A model generated the notes under the pieces. The model was given only the letters and a program-made list of their open reading frames with translations, did no database searches and was not told the origin of the DNA. The position numbers were made by a program, and so were the translations under genes. Of a DNA stretch of 64,000 bases, positions 55,578 through 64,000 are shown one piece after another; positions within the stretch are counted from its first letter, which is position 1; each line of letters begins with the position of its first letter. This DNA is from Dactylorhiza incarnata. Its lineage: Eukaryota; Streptophyta; Magnoliopsida; Asparagales; Orchidaceae. The stretch covers positions 307,001 to 371,000 of the forward strand of contig JAWHQI010000170.1 of the NCBI GenBank assembly GCA_033032865.1, in the 5' to 3' direction.

Positions 55578-56334
55578 ACTGCATTGTTTTCTTCCTCAAC
55601 GACTGAGGTTTTCTCATCGTCTTCTTCCTCGCGGGAGGGAGCAGTCGATTGGATAGCATGGTGTCAAGTTAGACCTCATCGATCACAACGGTTCAATTGG
55701 ATAGCATCGTCTTCTTCCTCGCTGGAGGGAAAGGTTCGATTGGATGTATTGCAGTATATGTGCTAGGGATTTACTCGATGATCTTTCAACTGGACGACAT
55801 TGATATTCTTGCACTTTTCAATTCTTAATATTACCAGTTTATTGGTGCCTCTAGAGTTGTATTCCCCTCTTGTGTGCTGATGGAAATCCCTCAGGAGTTG
55901 TTCTATGATGATCTTAAGCTCATTGCCCTTCTTTAGCCTTCTTAATTTGAGTTTTGTATGTGAGTTGATTGTTCTTCTTGACTTTGATTGTCATTGAATG
56001 TTGTTCTGTTAGGATTATAATGGTTCTTGCTGTAGATTTTCTGTTGAGCTCCAAATTAGTAGCTTTGGATTATAATAGTTGATTGCATGTTCTTCATTAA
56101 TAAAAACAGTTAGTATCTTTAATAATTATAAGAACTGTTGTACTTTTAATAATTACAAAAATTTTGAATTTTTATTATGTATGTCATGTAATTTTGGTCG
56201 TCAATATTTAGAACTGTTTCTGGTATTGAAAATGAACCTTATATTACCTAACAAAACTTAATTTTTACCAAACAGTTTCTTGAAAACTATTTATTGAGCA
56301 ACACTCCAAACTTCATTTTATTCAAATAATTTTA
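55578..56334. other. Intergenic DNA without recognisable features
   Basis: A/T-rich, no credible gene. An imperfect ~90-bp duplication (TCTTCTTCCTCG...GGAGGGA...GATTGGATAGCAT near 55618-55660 and 55705-55745) is the only structure noticed. Confidence 0.5.
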
Positions 56335-56554
56335 GGCGATTGTTATCCGCACTACAGTTTTGGCTATCCGCACTCCTTTTGTATAAGTTATTATGCGCCT
56401 TTTAGAAATACGCCTTGTACATGCATTTTTAGGAAATACGTCTTGAACACTTTTTCTAAAAATGCACACACAAGACGTATTGCCGCCCTGATTGAAACAT
56501 GTGCGTAACTATAGTGAATTTTTGGAAATACACCTCGTACATGCATTTTTAGGA

Positions 56555-56611
56555 AAAAGTGTTCAACACGAAAGTTGTACGAGATCTACAACTTTGGTGT
56601 TGAACACTTTT
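56555..56611. repeat. 25-bp stem, 7-base loop hairpin in the MITE
   Basis: 56555-56579 and 56587-56611 are inverted repeats matching at 24 of 25 positions; the loop is CGAGATC. RNA read through it would form a long hairpin. Confidence 0.9.
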
Positions 56612-56725
56612 CTTAAAAGTACATGTACAAGGCGTAATTCGAAAAGGCGCGGAATAACTCACAAGGGCGGACCCAGTAAGAGACACGCTCGGGCAAGTGC
56701 CCGAGCGGTTTTTCGAAATAATTTA

Positions 56726-56881
56726 CAGCGGTTCTTAAAAGAACCGCTGTCTATTCTTCCCGCGCGGAAGAATAGACAGCGGTTCTTTTAAGAACCACTG
56801 TCTATTCTTAGAATAGACAGCGGTTCTTAAAAGAACCGCTGTCAATTCTTCAATAGACAGCGGTTCTTTTAAGAACCGCTG
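56726..56881. repeat. Four 24-bp palindromes in the hAT 5' region
   Basis: CAGCGGTTCTTTTAAGAACCGCTG or its AAAA-centred form lies at 56726-56749, 56777-56800 (one mismatch), 56818-56841 and 56858-56881, linked by 'tctattctt' segments that are themselves inverted. Such arrays are usual in subterminal regions of DNA transposons; a remnant of a CACTA element is another reading. Confidence 0.85.
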
Positions 56882-57394
56882 TCTATAGGCGCGGCGTTTT
56901 AACAGCAGCACACCACTATTTTCTTTCCCGATTTTCGCCGAGCCCGACGACCGCTTTCGGGCGCTTCTTTTCTTCCCCTTCTTCGGCGACAACGGCGAGC
57001 TCTTCTAGTTCTCAGGCGACAACGACGACATCCTCCAGTTCTCCGAGGACGACAACCTCCTCCAGTTCTCCGGCGAGGCGGCGACCCAGTTCTCAAGCGG
57101 TGCCCCTGGACGATTCCCGCCTGTGAACGCTTCCTGCACGCATCCCGTCGTTCCCGATTTCTCCGGCGACACCCGCGATTTCCCCCTGTGAACGATCCCG
57201 TCACATTCCTCAGGTCGAATTTCTGCCCCTGTTTAGTTTTTTTTTGCTATTCTATGTCTATTTTACCTTGTGTTTTGGATTTTAGGGTATTATTAGGTCG
57301 GATCCTGTTAATAAATGATCAAATTTCTGCTTGTTTTGGATTTGTGTGTGGAGTTGCTTGGGTGTTTTGGAGTTGTGTTTGTGGATGTGGATGT

Positions 57395-57640
57395 GGATGT
57401 GTGTGTGGATGTATTTTGTGTGTGTATGTTTGTGTGTTGGGTTTGTGTGTGTGTGTGTGTGTGATTTGTGTATTTTGGATGTGTTATTTGTGTGTATGTG
57501 GATTTGTTTGTGTGTGTGTGTGTGGATGTGTGGTTTGTGTGTATGTGTTTGGGTGTGTATGTATGTTTGTGTGTGTATGTTTATGTGTTTGATGAGTATG
57601 TATATATGTTTGTGTGGATGAGTGTGTGTGTGTATGATTG
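57395..57640. repeat. TG-rich microsatellite
   Basis: About 245 bp of TGTG with GAT, TATG and TTTG interruptions in the 5' region of the hAT element. Frames through it are low complexity. Confidence 0.9.
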
Positions 57641-58102
57641 GATGTTACTTCAAATTTGACTCCATGTTTGTTAATGTTATTAATTTGCAATCTTCTTTAA
57701 ATTTGACAGGACATTTGAGCACTTTTTCCATCTGATTGCAAGGAAATTCAATCTTACGGCAAGGTCCATTCTTCTTTCTCACTTAGATCTAGGTAGGATA
57801 TAAATTATATAGAGATAGATATAGATTTAGGTTTGTGATTTAATCCAGTTTGGTATAGATTTAGGTAGGATATAATTTAACACCTATTTTTAAACACGTA
57901 TTCAGCTATTTTCAAAAGAGTTTTATGATTTCAATATTTTGTTTTGAATTTTCAAAAGAGTTTTATGATTTCAACGTTAACTGGAATGTTCAATATCTTG
58001 ATTTAGTCCGTCCCTGTGATGTTTGTGATGTGCATATCGATTAGCCCTAGTTGCGCTAACGGGAATGTCCCGTCGATTTTATGCAGCGTTCTAGTTATTG
58101 CA

Positions 58103-60461
58103 ATGGAAAAGTTTTTTTCTAAAAAAGAATCATATCAAAGTTCGATAGATTCTCAGGAGTTAGTTGCAATTGGTAAAAGAAGCCGCGTAGAAGAGTTTAA
58201 AATTAAAGATTTACCTTCAGACCCGGGCTTAAGACTTCCTATAAACTCATACGATACAAACATTCAAGAGTCCATTCGGAGATATTATTTGCAAAAGGGT
58301 CCTTGCCAACCTCATCTAGAAAGTTTTCCCCAAACAGAAATTGGAAACAAAGCTCGACGTTTTAATAAGAGTTGGTTTAACGAGTTTAAAGGCTGGTTAG
58401 AGTACAGCAAAGAAAAAGATGCAGCATTTTGCCTTTACTGTTATATTTTTCCTCAAAGTGGTTGTGAGCCTACTTTTACCACGAGAGGATTCAGAAATTG
58501 GAAAGAGAAATCAGTACTGGACAAACATGTCGGAAGTCACACTACTCCACATAATGCCTCTAGAAAACTGTGCGAGTCTTTGATGAATCAAAAATAGGGT
58601 ATTCAAATTGCTTTTGCAAGACAAGATGAACAACAAAATTTGGAATATCGCGCTCGTTTATGTGCTTCAGTCGATTGTATTAGATTTCTGTTACGACAAG
58701 GATTGTCCTTTCGTGGTCATGATGAGACTAAAGAGTCTTCCAACAGAGGAAATTTTCTTGAGCTTTTGGACTTTCTTGCATCACATAATAATGAAATCAA
58801 CTCAGTTGTGTTACAGAATGCTCCTCAAAATTGTAAACTTACATCGCCTAAGATTCAAAAAGAATTAGTATCAGCTATTGCAATAGAGACAACAAATAAA
58901 ATTGTTCAAGAAATCAGAGAAGACTGTTATGCAATTTTAGTTGATGAATCACGTGATGTATCTACAAAAGAGCAGATGTCTGTTGTTTTACGATATGTTA
59001 CTTCCAATGGCACGATCACAGAACGTCTTCTTGGGTTTGTTCATGTAGCTGATACTTCCGCGTTATCCCTTAAAGCAGCTATAGATCATTTATTTATGAG
59101 ATTTGGTCTTAGTATTTCTAAATTGCGCGGGCAGGGATATGATGGTGCTAGCAATATGAAAGGAGAGTTCAGAGGGTTAAAAGCTTTAATTTTGAATGAG
59201 AACAGTTGCGCTTTCTATGTTCATTGTTTTGCACATCAACTGCAGTTGGTACTGGTAGCAGTTGCAGAAAAAATTCTGATATTGCTGAGCTTTTCACACT
59301 TATTAACACAGTAATGAATGTTGTTGGTGGCTCTTGCAAACGTCGTGATTCTCTTAGAGCCTTGGAAGTTGATCGAGTTGCTAGAGAGCTTGGATGTGGG
59401 GACTTGGAAAGTGGACAAGGGTTGAATCAACCTTTAGAGCTCAAACGCGCTGGTGACACAAGATGGGGGTCACATTATGGCACAGCTTTAAATTTTATTC
59501 GCATGTTCTCTTCTATTATTGATGTGCTTGAGATTATCATAGTTGATGAGGCAGATGGAAATCAAAGAGGAATGGCAAGCGTACTTGTCCAAGTTATCTT
59601 GGCTTTCAAATTTGCATTTGTTATTCATTTGATGAAAAATATTTTATCAAAAACAAATGAACTATCTCAAGCGTTGCAGAGAAAAGATCAAGATATTGTA
59701 AATGCAATGCATTTCGTAAAATTGTCAAAACTATTATTATTGAAGATGAGAAATGATGAAGTCGAGTGGGAAATTTTTATGACTGAAGTCTCAACTTTCT
59801 GTAGAAAACATGACATAGAAATTGTTAATATGGATGAAAAGTTTGTTCAGCAAGGTAGATTAAGACGCAATGCACGTGAGATTACAAATAAACATTATTT
59901 CAGGATTGAACTTTTTAATGCAGTGCTTGATTGGATGCTAAATGAGCTAAATGATCGTTTTGATGAAGTAAATACAGAATTACTCTTATGTGTTGCTTGT
60001 CTAGACCCAAAGGATCATTTTAGTTCATATGATAAACAAAAATTACTTCACCTTGCTGCATTATATCCGTATGATTTTACGTCAATAGAGTTGCAGTTAC
60101 TTGAAGGACAACTTGACATATATATTTTTGATATGCAATCTACATCAATGGACACCTTTTCTGATGTTAAAGGAATTAGTGATCTTCTGAAAAAAATTGT
60201 GGATTAAAAAAACAAGATCACTATCAGTTAGTTTTTAGATTATTGAAATTGGCTTGCCTCCTACCAGTTGCTACAGCTACTGTTGAAATAACGTTTTCTG
60301 CAATGAAGATCATACAGAATCGGTTGCGAAATAGAATGGGGGATGAATGGATGAATGATTGCTTGGTTGCGTACATTGAAAAAGATGTTGCAGATACTAT
60401 TACAACAGAAACTATTATTTCTCGTTTTCAGAGCATGTGTCAGCGGAAAGTATCTTGTTGA
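58103..60461 (+). pseudogene. hAT transposase (TTF zinc finger, DUF4371-like, hAT dimerisation domain), degenerate
   Basis: ATG 58103 (MEKFFSKKESYQSS) begins the frame. A TTF-type zinc finger (WLEYSKEKDAAFCLYCYIF...GFRNWKEK...HVGSHTTPHN) is followed by an in-frame TAG (58595-58597). The same frame resumes (FLLRQGLSFRGHDE, LVDESRDVSTKEQMSVVLRYV, GQGYDGASNMKGEFRGLKALI, FYVHCFAHQLQL). After a frameshift near 59270 it continues (RAGDTRWGSHYGT) to 60207. A second frameshift leads to the C-terminal dimerisation motif LPVATATVEITFSAMKIIQNRLRNRMGDEWMNDCL and a stop at 60459. It resembles ZMYM1-like hAT transposases. The damage means it is inactive. Confidence 0.9.
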
Positions 60462-60740
60462 ACTGTAAGTGTTTAGTATTTGACAAACAATTTTTAGATC
60501 TTCTATGCTATGTTGTGTAATATTTTGTTCAATATTTTCCTTACATAAATATATCATCAAAAAAAAATTTTCGGGGACGCTGCCCCCAAACCCCCACATC
60601 AGGGGGCACTGCCCCCCGAACCCCCCAAATTGATAATACTTTAATTGTGCCCGTGCGACTTCGAAATCCTAGTTCCGCCGCTGATAACTCATACAAAAAA
60701 AGTACGGATAGCCAAAACTGTAGCGCCGATAACAATCTCC

Positions 60741-60937
60741 TAATTTTTATAGCAAAACTTTATTTTTCAGAAAAACTATTTTTTATCTGCTCTATTGAAT
60801 AAGAAGATCTTGAACAGGAGAATTTAAATCCAAAAACACCCACAATCGCATCAAGTCCGCCCAAAAAACACTACTAGCCCACTTCTCCCCCTCCGCAAGC
60901 CCTCCCTCCCTTTCCAAACCCTAAGAAGCCCTAGAAA
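60741..60937 (+). promoter_or_regulatory. Promoter and 5' leader of the edge gene
   Basis: The MITE ends 197 bp before the ATG. The leader is pyrimidine-rich near the start (CACTTCTCCCCCTCC, CCCTCCCTCCCTTTCC) followed by CCCTAAGAAGCCCTAG and ATG. No clear TATA box is seen in this short stretch. Confidence 0.5.
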
Positions 60938-63900
60938 ATGTCCTCCAGGCTCAAGGAGCGGGGTGGTGCCGGGTCAAAGATCATGCCCTCCAATCCCTCC
61001 AAAACCCTAATAACCCAGCCCTCTCATCATGACAAGCTAAGCTCCCACAGAATCCCCCTCTCCGCTGCAGCTCAAAAAGAGCTTCCACGACCCATCCCCG
61101 CCGCAGCTCAAAAAGAGCTTCCACGACCCATCCCCGCCGCTCGGCCGTCCATTTCTCGTCTCAACCACGCTGCCCCCGCTTCCTCTAGGAAGGAGAATCC
61201 CCGCCCCATCTCCGCAGGCCGGCCTTCCATCACCCGCACCTACTCCTCCGCCGCCGCCGGCAAAGAGAATCCGAGACCCCTCTCTTCCGTCAGGGCTTCC
61301 GTTACTCGTTCGGTTAACCCACCTCTTATTCCGGAAGCTGCAGTTCGGTGGTCCACCTCGTCCCGGCCCAGCGGTAAATTTACTGACTTTCGGAGCGACC
61401 GGGACCCTCATGTTTCCAGCTTCGGTGATAGAAGGAGCTTTGCTGGATTCAGGGCTTCGGATAAGGACTCGGTAGGAAAAGGACAAGTTGGTAAGAATTC
61501 TACCGGAAGCTATGGGAAATCTGTGAATGAGGTCACAGGGGTTTTAGGTGACCGCAGATCTAATGGGTGCTTGGGTGTGAAGACTGAGAGGAGTGCATGC
61601 TTCAGGGTTTCAGATGCTAAGCCGAAGAGAGCTGGTTGCAGATCTCAAGAATTTGGAGCTGGGAGTTCTGATTCTGTTCCTAACCCTAAACTAGCGGATA
61701 AGATAGGAGACAATGGTGTCACGGTTTCAGAACTTCATGAAGATGAAGTTGTTTTGGTTGTGGTAAAACAGGAAAATGGTTGTGGAAATGGCACTGTGGG
61801 AAGTGAAACCAATGCGGTGGTCCATGCTCGGACGCTTTGTAACTATGAAAACAAGGGGATACCAGAAGGAGGTTTTTGTGTTGATAACACAGCAGATCAT
61901 ATGGAGAAATATTGCTTGAATCCACACCCTGAAGGTCAGCACAATACTTCAATAAATCTCTGTAACGCCCAAGGTGAAAGTGCTTCTTTACCTCATGTGC
62001 ATCATACAAGTAAAGCACCTCAATTAGGTCTTGAAGCGGAAGTGGAGGATGTTCCCACTGATAACAGATATCGAAGCAAGCTTCATGAGAAGCTTGCGCT
62101 ATTAGAAGATAAGGTTCAAAAAATAGCCTTGGAGATCAAGCAAACCAAAGACATGTTGGATAAGAACAAGCCAGGTGAATCAAGGCTGGTCCTTTCTGAT
62201 ATTCGGAAGAAAGTATCTGGAGTTGAAGAAGCTGTAGATAACATAAAGGATGGAGCTAAATCTGATTTATTTTCTCCACATTCCGACAAATTTAGCTGCC
62301 TGCAGGACGGTTGCATAACTTCAAATTTGAGAGAGAAGATGGGCAATTCATCACCTTCCATACGAATTTTGAACCATGAAGATCTGGAAGCTAGGTTCTT
62401 CCCACATCATAAGTTAATAAGGGATCGCATTTCATCAATTACCTCAGCAGATCAAGATAAGAGGTGTGAACCAGCTTGTTCAGAGCTGAGTGGCTACCAA
62501 AAGGTGGATGATGGCATGATTGAGGAGAATTCCATTGCAGTGGAATTTTTGGCTTCTCTAGGAGAACAACCTAAACCTAAAAGGTTTAATGTAAACATGC
62601 AATTGACGCATGGCATGGTAAGCAGAATGCAAGTTGAGCGCACATCATCTGCCCAATGTGGTTCAAGAAGCATGATTGAAGGGCAACATCGGGATGTTCC
62701 ATTGGAGTCTAATGAGAAACTTGAAGAATTTGACACTCTTGAGAATAATCCCCCATCAATGGCATGCCTAGGTACTGAGGAGCCTTCTGTCTATCAGTTA
62801 TCTGAAATTGGTCAGAAGGTTTCAACCGGGGGATGGTTTGTTTCTGAGGGAGAAGCTGTTCTTCTTGCTCATGATGATAATTCGTGTTCTTACTATGACA
62901 TTGCCAACTCTGAGGTATGCCATCTATGAAGAAAAACATCTGCTATTTATTTCCAAGCTATTGTTGGTTAGATGTAGTTCCTTCTTTGTCCTTACCATAC
63001 TTTGCAGCATACCAGCCAAAGGATAATGCTAAGTCTGTCAATTTTCTCTTAAAGAGTTTGTCCAAATTCATGATACTCATTGGCTCGACTTTTACGACAG
63101 CAGACTTGATTACACAAGTTTTTCTTTTATCAAATTTTCCTACAATGTTCATTGCAATTTTGCATTTAATCTTACCACCTTTTGTTTGCATTTTACAGCA
63201 TATAGCGCTACCATAATGGACACAAGGACACGAACACGGCAATTTTTTTTAATAAAACATAAGACATGACTCATCGCTATCTCATTACTCAGAAATGTAT
63301 ACAATTTTATATTGCAAAAAATAAAATAAAACTTAACCTCTAATCATATAAAAGAACAGTAGTTAGTATAGTCTTCAAAATAATGCTAAATCTTATAAAG
63401 AAGTTTGATAATTTCTAGCACCCAGTCATTTTATAAAGTTTATGGGCAATAATTAGATAATATGCTTTTATGATGGCCATGAACTACAAATAAATAAAAA
63501 TGTCTTCACAGCATCTTTTTATAAAGTTTTTGGACAAGAAATAGCCGTGTTGGTCCGTGCCCTAAGCTTGTTGGTTCCTGGCACATGTTGGGCACATCAG
63601 TATTTAAAGTTAGGAGTTTTCTTCTTCCTAAATGTGGCTTTATTGGATTGAATTTACCATTTCGGATAATGCCCAGCACTGTATAATAAGCATAAATGCT
63701 CTGATTGGTGAGAAATTGCGTATCCATGTACCAGGTGAAGTCTGAATACAAAGTCCCGGCTGGATGTCCGAGTAATTTATGGGGTGATTGCTGGTTAATC
63801 CGTGCCCCGGGAATAGATGGATGTTCCGGACGTTACGTTGTTGCAGCATCGGCTGGAAATTCGTTAGAATCTGGATTTTGTTCCTGGGACTTCTACACGA

Positions 63901-64000
63901 AAGATATTAAAGCCTTTCAAGTTGCAGCATCACTTGGAACTGCGGCTGTCCCCATGACCAGAAGCTCCCTACACACTTCGTCCTTGTTGGAAAGCCGGTC
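60938..64000 (+). CDS. KIN14B-interacting protein-like (At4g14310-like, WD40-family), 5' part
   Basis: Exon 1 is 60938-62914 (659 codons), ending YYDIANSE, and joins in phase through intron 62915-63733 (GTATGC...TACCAG) to exon 2 starting VKSEYKVPAGCPSNLWGDCWLIR, which runs past the window edge (SAGNSLESGFCSWDFYTKDIKAF). The N-terminus is Ser/Pro/Arg-rich and disordered, with repeated KELPRP/KENPRP-type segments; a coiled coil (LHEKLALLEDKVQKIALEIKQTKDML) lies near residue 390; the end of exon 1 (GGWFVSEGEAVLLAHDDNSCSYYD) and exon 2 belong to the conserved WD40-like part. From memory it resembles the Arabidopsis protein, whose partner is kinesin-14. Exon 1 has no stop or frameshift. The intron holds nothing notable. 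Confidence 0.75.

Larger units (their letters stand above)
56662..60683 (+). mobile_element. hAT transposon, 4022 bp
   Basis: Perfect 8-bp duplication ATAACTCA (56654-56661; 60684-60691). Imperfect TIRs CAAGGGCGGACCCAG (left) and CAGCGGCGGAACTAGG (complement of the right end). It carries a transposase gene in plus orientation, broken by a stop and frameshifts. Confidence 0.9.
56335..60740. mobile_element. Fold-back MULE-type MITE (376 bp without the hAT insertion)
   Basis: Terminal inverted repeats: 56335 reads GGCGATTGTTATCCGCACTA, and the complement of 60740 reads GGAGATTGTTATCGGCGCTA, followed in both by CAGTTTTGGCTATCCG. Flanks TAATTTTA (56327-56334) and TAATTTTTA (60741-60749) suggest an 8-9-bp duplication. 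The TIR resembles the MULE end at 37352. The element is split by a hAT element. Confidence 0.72.

Noticed and set aside
57188..57690. Cys/Val-rich frames such as a small cysteine-rich protein
   Set aside because: They are translations of a TG microsatellite.

Overview
The window is plant nuclear DNA, almost certainly from an angiosperm. It is about 95% transposable elements, plus the first 3 kb of one ordinary plant gene at the right edge. The evidence for a plant is the set of Ty3/gypsy lineages (Tat-like, Athila-like), Mutator-like, hAT and Ulp1-carrying elements, GT-AG introns of about 80 bp, and the edge gene itself. I cannot name the species. No tRNA, rRNA or CRISPR array was seen.

Layout. 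(1) Bases 1-35669 are one Tat-lineage Ty3/gypsy element on the minus strand: 5' LTR at 35016-35669, gag, protease and RT to 31764, RNase H and integrase at 9082-6927, then a repeat-rich 3' region with an antisense intron-containing gene (920-2931, plus strand). Its 3' LTR lies beyond base 1. Other elements have split it: a 2.25-kb solo LTR (4466-6715) and a 22.7-kb block (9083-31758) flanked by the 5-bp target duplication TTAGC. (2) That block looks like a ~4.9-kb solo LTR carrying a 1.87-kb solo LTR (28183-30056) and a DNA transposon (about 12292-28159). (3) The DNA transposon has two minus-strand genes, a DDE-type transposase with a zinc ribbon and a SANT/Myb-like segment (27430-18757) and a six-exon plant-mobile-domain/Ulp1 cysteine peptidase (18425-12816). 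Three arrays of a palindromic ~22-bp repeat (core CTCCGCGGAG) lie at each end and between the genes. The transposon was hit in turn by a 5.05-kb solo LTR (21831-26878), two ~0.7-kb Tat solo LTRs (15428-16199, 16962-17620) and a truncated Tat 3' end (13257 to about 14990).

(4) From 35671 there is a Mutator-like transposase with an OTU domain, cut by the Tat insertion, then MULE and LTR scraps to 38261. (5) A pol-less Tat element (38262-52698, minus) has its gag gene split by a complete, young but catalytically damaged Athila-like element (41687-51762, LTRs of 1459 bp). It abuts the 3' end of a third Tat element (52699-55577, plus). (6) A fold-back MULE-type MITE (56335-60740) was invaded by a 4-kb hAT element (56662-60683). 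(7) Just downstream, 60938-64000 holds the first exon, first intron and part of the second exon of a plant gene resembling the Arabidopsis KIN14B-interacting protein (At4g14310, WD40-like).

How the parts fit. Nearly every boundary is supported by TG...CA LTR ends with matching 5-bp duplications, or an 8-bp duplication for hAT, and by host reading frames that resume in register once the insertion is removed on paper. The most noteworthy system is the two-gene DNA transposon with its palindrome arrays and SUMO-protease-like gene. The exact superfamily of its transposase, and the exact ends of the element, are not settled from sequence alone.
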